NCBI RefSeq assembly: GCF_019222765.1
Contig: NZ_CP078145.1
Span: forward strand, 4,278,001-4,342,000
Direction: 5' to 3'
DNA: 64,000 nucleotides
DNA from: Nocardia iowensis
GTDB lineage: Bacteria > Actinomycetota > Actinomycetes > Mycobacteriales > Mycobacteriaceae
Positions within the stretch are counted from its first letter, which is position 1. Each line of letters begins with the position of its first letter. Below, piece by piece: positions 46,148 through 53,685 of the stretch. The position numbers were made by a program, and so were the translations under genes. The notes below the pieces were generated by a model. The model saw only the letters and a program-made list of their open reading frames with translations, was not told the origin of the DNA and ran no database searches.

Positions 46148-47317
46148 TCACATCGCCTCCAAGATGGTGATCGCGACGGCGGCTTCCTCGACACCGAGGA
46201 ACCCGCCACCGTTTTCGGCGAGGCCGATGCGGGGCCGGGCGACCTGGCGCGCGCCCGCTTCGCCACGCAATTGGGTGACCAGTTCGTGGATTTGGCCGAG
46301 ACCGGTGGCACCGATCGGATGCCCGTTGCATTCCAGGCCGCCGGACGTATTGACGGGTAGCCGCCCGCCGAGCGCGGTGTCGCCGCGCGCGGCGGCGTCG
46401 GCGTCGGCCAGGCCGAGAAAGCGAGTTTGCAGGATCTCCCCGACGGCGGTCGCGTCGTGCACCTCCGCCAGCGAGACGTCGTCGGGGCCGAGACCCGCCT
46501 GTTCGTAGGCGATTCGGGCCACCCTGCTGCTGATGTGGTCGGCGTCGTCGCCGACCACGTGGTCGGTGGCGGAGGCCAGCGCGGTGGCCCGGACCCGGAC
46601 CACGCGTCCGCTGACGAACCGGGAACGCGGGCCGCACAACAGGATCGCGGCGGCCCCGTCGCCGATAGGCGCGCACATCGGTTTGGTGAGCGGCGCTGCG
46701 ATGACCCGTGCCGCGCAGATCTCCTCGATGGTCATCGGCGTGCGGTAGGTCGCGTACGGGTTGAGCGCCGCGTGTCCGCGGTTCTTCGCGGTGACCGCGG
46801 CTAGTTGCTTCTGGTCCAAGCCGTAGCGCTCGGCCAACGCGGCGTAGATGCCCATGAATACCGTGCCGTCGCCAGGCCGGACACCGAGGCGGGCGAGATC
46901 CGCAGCGCGCCTGGCGACGTCGATGCCGCCGTCGAACAGGTTTGTCGCGGTCGGCCGGTCGGCCACGGACAGCTGCTCGGCACCGATCGCGAGTGCGACG
47001 TCCACTTGTCCGGAGCGGATGGCGGCCACGGCGAGATGCAGCGCGGATGCCCCACTGGCGCAGGCGTTCTCGACATTGACGATCGGCACGCCCGGCAAAC
47101 GCGCGCCGCGCAACGCCACCTGTCCGCGAATGGTGTGCTGCCCCATCGTCGCGCCTTGTCCCGCGTTGGCGAAGAACACGGCCCCGATGTCACCGATCTG
47201 CGCACCGGCATCACGCAGACACGCATCGAGTGCGGCCCTGGCCAACTCGCCGACGGTGCGCTCGGGAAAGCGCCCGTAAGGCGTCCGCGCCGCGCCGATG
47301 ATGCGTACCTCGGTCAT
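46148..47317 (-). CDS. Thiolase-family protein (SCP-x/lipid-transfer type)
   Basis: 389 residues. The acyl-binding cysteine is in NVENACASGASAL (Cys86). The His block NTSGGLECNGHPIGATG is present. The second cysteine of biosynthetic thiolases (CxGGG) is absent: the C-terminus has GLAENGGG, as in SCP2-type thiolases used for branched or sterol side chains. HDATAVGE replaces the usual NEAFA. It would cleave a 3-ketoacyl-CoA. It lies in the middle of the catabolic operon, 37 bp after the FAH-family gene. Confidence 0.83.
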   Translation of the reverse strand: MTEVRIIGAARTPYGRFPERTVGELARAALDACLRDAGAQIGDIGAVFFANAGQGATMGQHTIRGQVALRGARLPGVPIVNVENACASGASALHLAVAAIRSGQVDVALAIGAEQLSVADRPTATNLFDGGIDVARRAADLARLGVRPGDGTVFMGIYAALAERYGLDQKQLAAVTAKNRGHAALNPYATYRTPMTIEEICAARVIAAPLTKPMCAPIGDGAAAILLCGPRSRFVSGRVVRVRATALASATDHVVGDDADHISSRVARIAYEQAGLGPDDVSLAEVHDATAVGEILQTRFLGLADADAAARGDTALGGRLPVNTSGGLECNGHPIGATGLGQIHELVTQLRGEAGARQVARPRIGLAENGGGFLGVEEAAVAITILEAM

Positions 47318-47354
47318 CCGCGGACCTCGCTCGGTGTCGTCCCAGGCCGCCCGC

Positions 47355-48314
47355 TCACAGCGACACCTGGTTGCGCAGCGTGCCGATGCCGTCGATCTCG
47401 AGTTCGACGATGTCGCCCGGCTTCAGGTGCCTGCCCGCATCGAAGCCCGTGCCGGAGGCCACGGTGCCCGAGGCGATTACTTCCCCCGCATAGACGCCGC
47501 CGATCCGGCTGAACTGGGCGATCGCCTCCGCGAAGGTGTGCGTCATCGACGCGGTGCTGCCGAGCGAGAACTGCTCGCCGTTCACCCGGGCACGCATGGC
47601 GAGCGCATAGGGGTCGGGCACTTCGTCCGCGGTGACCAGACAGGGGCCGAGCGTTGTCGAAAAGTCTTTGCTCGCACCGGCTCCCACGCCGGTTTGCATG
47701 AGTTTCAACTGGAGATCCCGGGCGCTCCAGTCATTGCAGATCGTGTATCCGAAGACGTATCCGTCGGCGTCGTCGGGTGCGATGTCGCGTCCGTCGCGCC
47801 CGACCACCGCGGCGATTTCGAGTTCGTAGTCGAGCTCGGTGGCGTCCTCGGGTGGTGCGATCGTGTCGTCCGGTCCGCTGATGGCCAGCGGATCGACGTT
47901 GTAGTACAGGACGCGTTCGGCGAAGAGCGGGTGCAGGGTGAAGCGGCCGCTGGCGATGAGCTGGTCGAAGGCGGCGTCGGGGTCGTCGGCCGCGGCGGCT
48001 TGCCGGCGGGCCATTTCGCGCAGGGCGACGGCCAGGTGCTCGGTGAACAGGGCGCAGTCACGAACCCGTGGCGGCCGAGGCAGGGGAGCGCACCAGCGGA
48101 CCGCCTTCGGATCGACCAGCGCGGTGGTCGGCCGGGCGGCGACCAACTCGGCCGCCCGGACCAGACCGGCGGGCCCGGACTCGATCAGCGCGAGCATCGA
48201 GCCGAATTCGGGGCGATCCGGGGCGGCGGCGGTCAAGTCGACGACGGTGGTGTCCTCGTCGAGCAGGGCTCCGACTCGTTGGCGACCTTGGGCAACGAAC
48301 GTGATGAGGCGCAT
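47355..48314 (-). CDS. Fumarylacetoacetate hydrolase family protein
   Basis: 319 residues with the FAH fold in its C-terminal two thirds. It opens with MRLITFVAQGRQRVGALLDEDT, a typical N-domain. The metal ligands are in ATELDYELEIAAVVG (E-x-E), then YVFGYTICNDWSARDLQ. LGPCLVTADEVPDP and FSRIGGVYAGEVIASGTVASGTG close the active site. Members hydrolyse C-C bonds of diketo acids or act as isomerases/decarboxylases in meta-cleavage pathways. It is the first gene of the operon and faces a TetR gene, which probably controls it. Confidence 0.88.
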   Translation of the reverse strand: MRLITFVAQGRQRVGALLDEDTTVVDLTAAAPDRPEFGSMLALIESGPAGLVRAAELVAARPTTALVDPKAVRWCAPLPRPPRVRDCALFTEHLAVALREMARRQAAAADDPDAAFDQLIASGRFTLHPLFAERVLYYNVDPLAISGPDDTIAPPEDATELDYELEIAAVVGRDGRDIAPDDADGYVFGYTICNDWSARDLQLKLMQTGVGAGASKDFSTTLGPCLVTADEVPDPYALAMRARVNGEQFSLGSTASMTHTFAEAIAQFSRIGGVYAGEVIASGTVASGTGFDAGRHLKPGDIVELEIDGIGTLRNQVSL

Positions 48315-48341
48315 GTGACTCTCCGTTTATTGGTTGGACTG

Positions 48342-48389
48342 CAATCATAAGATTGGACGCTCAGCATAGGCAAGGATGATCAGCATAGG
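48342..48389. promoter_or_regulatory. Divergent control region: inverted and direct repeats
   Basis: CAATC-ATAA-GATTG (48342-48355) is a perfect inverted repeat, and TCAGCATAGG occurs twice, at 48361-48370 and 48380-48389, 19 bp apart. All lie between the FAH-family gene and the TetR gene and are candidate TetR sites. Confidence 0.5.
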
Positions 48390-48414
48390 ATTTCGGCATG
48401 AGAGAATGCGCGGC

Positions 48415-49023
48415 ATGGCCGGTCGTCGTGAGGAGTCATCCGCAGAGAGCCGTCGTCGCCTGCTCGAGGCGGCGACCGAGTTGGTCGCCGAGGTCGGGCC
48501 GCGCGGCACCTCGGTGCAGGCGGTGGCGGAGCGGGCAGGCATCAGCCGCGGCTCGATCGCCTGGCATTTCGGGTCCAAGGACGGGCTGATCGTCGAGGTG
48601 GTCACGCACGCCTTCGCGACGGCGGAGCAGGAGTACCGCAAGCGCATTGCCGAGGCGGGGACGGTGACGCTCGGTGTCCTGATCGACGCGCACCTGGCCG
48701 TCGTCGACGCGCCGTGCGGGCGCACCTTCGCGACCGTGCTGCCCGAGGTCATGTTGGCGCCGGGGCCGATTCGCGACGCGTATGTCGCGGGCTACCAGAA
48801 CAGCAGGCGGTTCTGGGTCGACGCGGTGCGGGAGGTCACCGCGGATGCACCCGGTATGCCCGATCCAGCAACGCTCGCGGATGTGTTGTTCGGCAGCGCG
48901 ATCGGTGTCAATGTGATGCACCGGCTCGATGCGGGCGTGGATCCGGGCACCGGGCTCGGCTCACTGCAGCAGGTCTTCCAGCTCGCGCTGGACAAGTCCA
49001 CGAAGGATGCGACCGCGTCGTAA
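48415..49023 (+). CDS. TetR-family regulator of the catabolic operon
   Basis: About 202 residues. The helix-turn-helix reads [51 protein letters not shown], near the N-terminus. Starts at 48376, 48406 and 48415 are in frame; 48415 (MAGRREESSAES) gives the usual short lead-in. It is divergent from the FAH-thiolase-CoA ligase-cyclase operon and most likely represses it. The ligand is probably a CoA thioester or acid of that pathway. The 3' end is 11 bp from the convergent DM13 gene. Confidence 0.85.
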   Translation: MAGRREESSAESRRRLLEAATELVAEVGPRGTSVQAVAERAGISRGSIAWHFGSKDGLIVEVVTHAFATAEQEYRKRIAEAGTVTLGVLIDAHLAVVDAPCGRTFATVLPEVMLAPGPIRDAYVAGYQNSRRFWVDAVREVTADAPGMPDPATLADVLFGSAIGVNVMHRLDAGVDPGTGLGSLQQVFQLALDKSTKDATAS

Positions 49024-49034
49024 TGGGTTGCGTG

Positions 49035-49571
49035 TCAGGTTTGCTGGAGCTGCGCGGCGCCGAAGGACACGCGGAATCGCTCGCACCAGATCGAGACGCT
49101 GGTCAGTGCGGCCAGGTCGGTGTCGGCGGCGATGGGGTAGTTCTGGCTGCCCTTGTTGCCTTTGAGGCTGCCGAGGTCGGTGTGCTTGCCGTCGTCGAAG
49201 ACGAACCAGCCATCCTTGCCTTCGATCACCGCGGCGTCGGTGAGCCAGACGTGCAGGTCGGGGCCGTCCGAGGTATCCAGGTCCTCCAGTCGGAGCACCC
49301 GGCTGCCGTCGGGCAGTTCGAGGATCAGCGCGGTGCCCGAGGTCGCGTGCTCATGCGAGATGAGGCTGCCGCGGGCGATGGTGCGCGGCTGCGGTGCGGG
49401 GCTACCGGGTGCCGCCGGGGCGGAGACCGACGGCGCGGCCTCGTTGACCGTGGTGTTCGTGAACAGCCGCCACGGCTGGAACAGCGCCAACCCCACCCCC
49501 AGCCCGATTACCAGTAGGACGGCCAGCGTCCAGGTGAAGGGGTGACGCGCGATTTTGCGTGCGGACACCAT
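49035..49571 (-). CDS. DM13-domain membrane-anchored protein
   Basis: 178 residues. One hydrophobic helix near the N-terminus (FTWTLAVLLVIGLGVGLALF) is followed by a Pro/Ala-rich linker and a DM13 domain (GTALILELPDGSRVLRLEDLDTSDGPDLHVWLTDA and KGNKGSQNYPIAADTDLAALTSVSIWCERFRVSFG). DM13 domains are thought to take part in redox reactions, with the conserved Cys in IWCERF as candidate ligand. It would lie outside the membrane. It is a single gene, and the partner is unknown. Confidence 0.8.
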   Translation of the reverse strand: MVSARKIARHPFTWTLAVLLVIGLGVGLALFQPWRLFTNTTVNEAAPSVSAPAAPGSPAPQPRTIARGSLISHEHATSGTALILELPDGSRVLRLEDLDTSDGPDLHVWLTDAAVIEGKDGWFVFDDGKHTDLGSLKGNKGSQNYPIAADTDLAALTSVSIWCERFRVSFGAAQLQQT

Positions 49572-49633
49572 GGCTTCTCCTCCCGGACCATCGCGCGACG
49601 ACCGTTACGTCCATTATGCGCAGCCCCAGAACA

Positions 49634-49669
49634 GCCAGGACCCTGAAAGGGATCTGCCGAGGTCCTGGC
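49634..49669 (-). terminator. Terminator of the acyl-CoA dehydrogenase operon
   Basis: GCCAGGACC pairs with GGTCCTGGC (9 bp) around an 18-base loop. It lies 8 bp past the acyl-CoA dehydrogenase stop. Confidence 0.65.
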
Positions 49670-49676
49670 GTGCGTC

Positions 49677-50966
49677 CTACAGGTTGCCGACGATGTGTTC
49701 GAGGCGTTCGGCCACCAGCTCGCGCGCCTTTTCGCGCAGGGCGGGACGGTAGCCGCTGGGGTACACCGGATCTCCCGGCGTGTAGTCCTTCAGGACCTCT
49801 TTGGCGAGGGTGATCTTGTGGACCTCGGTGGGGCCGTCGGCGATCGCCATCACCTCGGCGTAGTTCATCATGTCCACGAAGGGCAGATCGGTGCTGACGC
49901 CGATCGCGCCGTGCAGATGCAGTGCGCGCTGGGCGATGTCGTGCATCACCTTCGGCATGGCCACCTTGATGGCGGCGATGTCCTTGCGCACCTTCAGGTA
50001 GTCCTGTTCCTTGTCGATGCGCCACGCGGTGCGCAGCACCAGCAGGCGGAACTGCTCCATCTCGATCCAGCTGTCCGCGATGCGTTCCTGGGTCATCTGC
50101 AGGCCGGCCAGCGGGCCCTTGCGCATCGGCCGGGAGACGGCACGCTCGGCCATCATGTCGAAGGCCTTGCGCACCAACGCGACCGTGCGCATGGCGTGGT
50201 GCACGCGGCCGCCGCCGAGGCGGGTCTGCGCCACGATGAAGCCCTGGCCCTCGGCGCCGAGCAGGTGGTCGGCGGGGACGCGGACATCGGTGAACCGCAG
50301 GTGGCCTTCGTGTTCGCTGAACCCGTGCACGTGGAAGTTCTTGACGATCTCGAGGCCGGGGGTCTCGGCGGGCACGATGAACATCGACATGCCCTGGTAC
50401 GGGCTGACATCCGGGTCGGTGACCACCATGACGATGTGGAAGCTGGCGAACTGCGCGTTGGAGTTGAACCACTTCTCGCCATTGATCACCCAGTGGTCGC
50501 CGTCGCGTACCGCGCGCGCCTTGAACAGCGTCGGGTCCGAACCGCCGGTGGGCTCGGTCATCACATAACAGGAGCCGATCTCACCGGCCAGCAGCGGCTC
50601 CAGATACTTCGCCTTCTGCTCGGCGGTGCCGTAGTGCGCCAGGATCTCGGCGTTGCCGGAATCCGGTGCCTGGCAGCCGAATACCGACGGCGCCCAGACC
50701 GAGGTGCCGAGCACCTCGTTGAGCAGCGCCAGCTTCATCTGCCCGTAGCCCTGGCCGCCGAGCTCGGGACCGAGGTGGCATGCCCACAGCCCCTGTTCTT
50801 TGACCTGCTCCTTGAGCGGGCGCATGAGCGCCATCGCCTCTTTGTTGGTGCGGTCGTACGGGTTCGGGTACAGCAGGTCCAGCGGCTCCACCTCGGTGCG
50901 GACGAATTCCGCCGCCCAGTCCAGCTTCTTCTGGTAGTCCGGGTCGGTCTCGAAATCCCAAGCCAT
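49677..50966 (-). CDS. Acyl-CoA dehydrogenase
   Basis: A 429-residue FAD enzyme forming the 2,3-double bond of an acyl-CoA and passing electrons to ETF. CYVMTEPTGGSDPTLFKARAV is the flavin/substrate signature, then HWVINGEKWFNSNAQFA. The C-terminal domain has QRALHLHGAIGVSTDLPFVDMMNYAEVMAIADGPTEVHKITLAKE, with the usual Glu/Asp base region. It is close to the group acting on branched or long acyl chains in actinobacteria. ATG 50966 is 2 bp beyond the TetR stop, and it is the last gene of the SDR-ADH-TetR operon. No own ribosome-binding site is strong, which fits coupling. Confidence 0.9.
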   Translation of the reverse strand: MAWDFETDPDYQKKLDWAAEFVRTEVEPLDLLYPNPYDRTNKEAMALMRPLKEQVKEQGLWACHLGPELGGQGYGQMKLALLNEVLGTSVWAPSVFGCQAPDSGNAEILAHYGTAEQKAKYLEPLLAGEIGSCYVMTEPTGGSDPTLFKARAVRDGDHWVINGEKWFNSNAQFASFHIVMVVTDPDVSPYQGMSMFIVPAETPGLEIVKNFHVHGFSEHEGHLRFTDVRVPADHLLGAEGQGFIVAQTRLGGGRVHHAMRTVALVRKAFDMMAERAVSRPMRKGPLAGLQMTQERIADSWIEMEQFRLLVLRTAWRIDKEQDYLKVRKDIAAIKVAMPKVMHDIAQRALHLHGAIGVSTDLPFVDMMNYAEVMAIADGPTEVHKITLAKEVLKDYTPGDPVYPSGYRPALREKARELVAERLEHIVGNL

Positions 50967-50968
50967 GA

Positions 50969-51655
50969 TCAGCCTTTCGTGTGGTTGTCGGTGGTGGTCA
51001 CCACGCCGTCGAGGAACGTGGTCGCGAGTATGTCGGCGATCTCGGCGGGGGAGCGCCCGCCGTGCGGTCGGTACCAGAAGGTCACCATGTTCAGCATGCC
51101 GAGCACGCTGTTGGTGACCACGTGGTCGTCGGTGCGCAGCAGCCCGGCGGCGTGGCCCGCGTCGATCACCCGCTGCCAACAGTGCTGCACCCGATCGCGC
51201 AGCTCCTGCAACTCCGCGCCGCGTTCACCGCTCAGCGCGGTGACATCGCGCAGCTGGATCGCGACCTCGCGGCGGTGGTCGATGATCAGGCCGACGTGGC
51301 TGTGGATCAGCTTGCGCAGCTTGGTGATCGGGTCGTCGGTGCTTGCCGCGATGCGTTCGGCATCGATCAGCATCAACTGAATGTAATCGTGCAGGATCTG
51401 CCACAGCAGTTCCTCTTTGGAGCGGATGTGGTAGTACAGCGCGCCACGCTGCACGTCGGCGCGGTCACCGATCTCGGCCACACCGGTGCCGTGGAATCCC
51501 TTCTCCGCGAACAGTTCCACCGCGGCACGCACGATCCGCTCCCGCGTATCGCCTGCCGTGGATTCGGCGGCGGGTGGGCGGCCGCGCCTGCGCGCGGGCG
51601 CGATGTCGGGCTTGACCCGCACCCCATCGCCCATCGCACCGCCGCGCGCTGTCAT
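50969..51655 (-). CDS. TetR-family regulator inside the operon
   Basis: 228 residues. The helix-turn-helix is TRERIVRAAVELFAEKGFHGTGVAEIGDRADVQRGALYYHIRSKEELLWQIL. A basic, Arg/Pro-rich lead (RRRGRPPAAES) precedes it. ATG 51655 overlaps the alcohol dehydrogenase stop by 4 bases, and the gene ends 2 bp before the acyl-CoA dehydrogenase. Because it lies within the operon rather than divergent to it, its operator should be upstream of the first gene; the palindrome at 53452-53471 is a good candidate. Confidence 0.88.
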   Translation of the reverse strand: MTARGGAMGDGVRVKPDIAPARRRGRPPAAESTAGDTRERIVRAAVELFAEKGFHGTGVAEIGDRADVQRGALYYHIRSKEELLWQILHDYIQLMLIDAERIAASTDDPITKLRKLIHSHVGLIIDHRREVAIQLRDVTALSGERGAELQELRDRVQHCWQRVIDAGHAAGLLRTDDHVVTNSVLGMLNMVTFWYRPHGGRSPAEIADILATTFLDGVVTTTDNHTKG

Positions 51656-52701
51656 CGGGCCGGGTCCAGCACAACCTTGCTCACGCCGTCCGCGCGTTCG
51701 GCGAAGAGCCGGTAGGCGTTGGCGCCGTCGGACATCGGGAGCGGATGGGTGACAACGGCTTCCGGGCGGAGCCGACCGGCCGCGGTCAGCTTCAGCAAGG
51801 TAGGCAGCTCGTATTGGATCGAGCACAGCCCGATATGGAATTCGAGCTCCTTGACCTGTGCCAGCGGCATGTGGAACGGATACGCCCGGTTCTGGCTGAC
51901 ACCGATGACACTGACCCGGCCGCGGTGCCCGACCGCGCTGATGGCCAACTTGATGGTGGCGTCGGCGCCGACCGCCTCGATCGCGACATCGGCGCCGCCG
52001 CCGAGCATTTCGCGGATCGCGAGTTTCGGGTCGTCCGCTTCGACCGGCTCGGCGCCGAGTTCGGCGGCCTGCTTGCGCCGTTCGGGGATCAGGTCGACGC
52101 CGAGCACGCGCGCCGCCCCCATCGCGAACGCCGACTGGATCGCCATCAGCCCGACCGGTCCGAGTCCGATCACCACCACGGTCTCACCGGGGGCGATGCG
52201 CGCGCGGCGGGCGCCGTACCAGGCGGTCGGCGCGTTGTCGGTGAGCACGACCGCGGCTTCGTCGCTGACGCCATCGGGCAGCCGCACCAGGTTTCCCTTG
52301 GCGTGCGGTACGGCCAGCAGTTGCGCCTGGCCGCCGGGCAGCGAGCCGCCGAGCCCGTAGCAGGCGTCGATGGCCAGCGGCGTGCGCTCGCAGGCCGCGA
52401 CAATGCCAACCCGGCACTTGGCGCAGCGGTCGCAACCCGCCGACGCGGCGACCAGCACTCGGTCGCCGACTGCGAGGCCACGCACCTCGGAACCGAGCTC
52501 GACGATCGTACCGACGGCCTCGTGCCCAACGCTGTAGCCGACGTTGTCGGTGAAGCCGTGCCCACTGTAGATGTGCAGGTCGCTGCCGCAGATGCCGGTC
52601 GCGGTGACCTGGATGATGGCGCTGTCCGGCGCGGTCAGCGTCGGATCGGGCAGCTCGGAGTACGAGATCTGTCGCGGGCCTTGGTAAGTCAGTGCTTTCA
52701 T
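51652..52701 (-). CDS. Zinc-dependent alcohol dehydrogenase
   Basis: A 349-residue medium-chain dehydrogenase. The catalytic zinc site is ATGICGSDLHIYSG (Cys and Asp), then VGHEAVG with His and Glu. The structural zinc cluster is GCDRCAKCRVGIVAACE (C-x2-C-x2-C-x7-C). The NAD motif is VIGLGPVGL. It would oxidise an alcohol to an aldehyde or ketone with NAD+. ATG 52701 overlaps the SDR stop by 4 bases. It is the second gene of the operon. Confidence 0.9.
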   Translation of the reverse strand: MKALTYQGPRQISYSELPDPTLTAPDSAIIQVTATGICGSDLHIYSGHGFTDNVGYSVGHEAVGTIVELGSEVRGLAVGDRVLVAASAGCDRCAKCRVGIVAACERTPLAIDACYGLGGSLPGGQAQLLAVPHAKGNLVRLPDGVSDEAAVVLTDNAPTAWYGARRARIAPGETVVVIGLGPVGLMAIQSAFAMGAARVLGVDLIPERRKQAAELGAEPVEADDPKLAIREMLGGGADVAIEAVGADATIKLAISAVGHRGRVSVIGVSQNRAYPFHMPLAQVKELEFHIGLCSIQYELPTLLKLTAAGRLRPEAVVTHPLPMSDGANAYRLFAERADGVSKVVLDPAR

Positions 52702-53450
52702 CGCCAACCGCCGTCCAGTGCGAGGGTGGCGCCGGTACAGAAGGCAGCGGCGTCCGTAGCGAAGAATATTGCGGCGCCGACGATCTCGTTCGGTTCACCG
52801 ACCCGGCCCTGGGCGTTGTGCGTGCTGATCTGTGCGCGCATCTCGTCGGTCCAGGCCTTGGCGATGTCGGTGGCGAATGCTCCGCACTGAATTGTGTTGA
52901 CCCGTACCGTGGGACCGAAGCTCTGCGCGAGACCCGCGGTGAGCGAGTTCAATCCAGCCTTGGCAGCGGCGTACGGCACCGCGAACGGCGCGGGCCGGAC
53001 CGCCTCGATCGAGGAGATGTTGATGATCGAGCCGCCACCGTCGGCCGCCATGCGGGTGCCGATGAGCGAGGAAAGCCGGAACGGTCCTTTGAGATTCACG
53101 CCGATCACCTTGTCGAACAGCTCTTCCGATACTTGATCCAGGCTCGGGTAGAGCGGTGAGAGGCCCGCGTTGTTCACCAGCACATCGACCCGGCCGAATT
53201 CGGCGTACACGGTCTCCACGAGTGCGTCGCACTGTGCCCAGTCGCTGACGTTGCAGGCCACCGGCAGGGCGCGGCGGCCGTGCGTGGTCTCGACCTCCTC
53301 GGCGAGCGCCACGCAGCTGTCGAGTTTGCGGCTGGCGATGACGACGTTCGCGCCGGCCGCGGCGAATGCGAGCACCATTTCCTTGCCGAGTCCCCGGCTG
53401 CCGCCGGTGACCACGACGACCTTGTCCGTGAGCGACACACACTCTCCCAT
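52698..53450 (-). CDS. Short-chain dehydrogenase/reductase
   Basis: A 250-residue classical SDR. The cofactor motif TGGSRGLG lies at residues 15-22, LVNNAGLSPL follows, the catalytic Ser is in INISSIEA, and Tyr160 and Lys164 are in PYAAAKAG. VNTIQCGAFATDIAKAW and LALDGGW are standard late blocks. It is first in the SDR-ADH-TetR-acyl-CoA dehydrogenase operon and probably oxidises a hydroxy-acyl-CoA or alcohol. A palindrome lies directly at its start, so promoter control by the operon's TetR is likely. Confidence 0.9.
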   Translation of the reverse strand: MGECVSLTDKVVVVTGGSRGLGKEMVLAFAAAGANVVIASRKLDSCVALAEEVETTHGRRALPVACNVSDWAQCDALVETVYAEFGRVDVLVNNAGLSPLYPSLDQVSEELFDKVIGVNLKGPFRLSSLIGTRMAADGGGSIINISSIEAVRPAPFAVPYAAAKAGLNSLTAGLAQSFGPTVRVNTIQCGAFATDIAKAWTDEMRAQISTHNAQGRVGEPNEIVGAAIFFATDAAAFCTGATLALDGGWR

Positions 53451-53451
53451 T

Positions 53452-53471
53452 GATCAGAAAATGTTCCGATC
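53452..53471. promoter_or_regulatory. Imperfect palindromic operator before the SDR operon
   Basis: GATCAGAAAATGTTCCGATC is a 20-bp palindrome with 16 of 20 bases symmetric (GATCnGAAnATnTTCnGATC). It starts 2 bp upstream of the SDR start codon, so a bound repressor would block transcription or ribosome entry. Confidence 0.6.
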
Positions 53472-53536
53472 AGTACATTAATTCGCCGCGGCGATACAAT
53501 CAAGGGGTTGCTCGGCCGACCGCCGACACCGCGCGA

Positions 53537-53579
53537 CGCGCCGACTGATCGATCCCCTCACGATCGGCGCGCCGGTTTT
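53537..53579 (+). promoter_or_regulatory. Hairpin with T-run upstream of glcB
   Basis: CGCGCCGA-ct-GATCG pairs with CGATCGGCGCG with a 2-base bulge, followed by CCGGTTTTC. It looks like an intrinsic terminator in the plus direction, but no plus-strand gene lies just upstream. It is 107 bp before malate synthase G and could be an attenuator or a terminator of upstream read-through. Confidence 0.4.
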
Positions 53580-53685
53580 CCATCGGCGAGACGCCGCGTT
53601 TGACCCGCTACCGGGTGGTATCACTACCCACGGGTAACATGGATGCGTCTTTTCCCACCCGGCTTTCTCAGAAGTGAGGCAGTAG

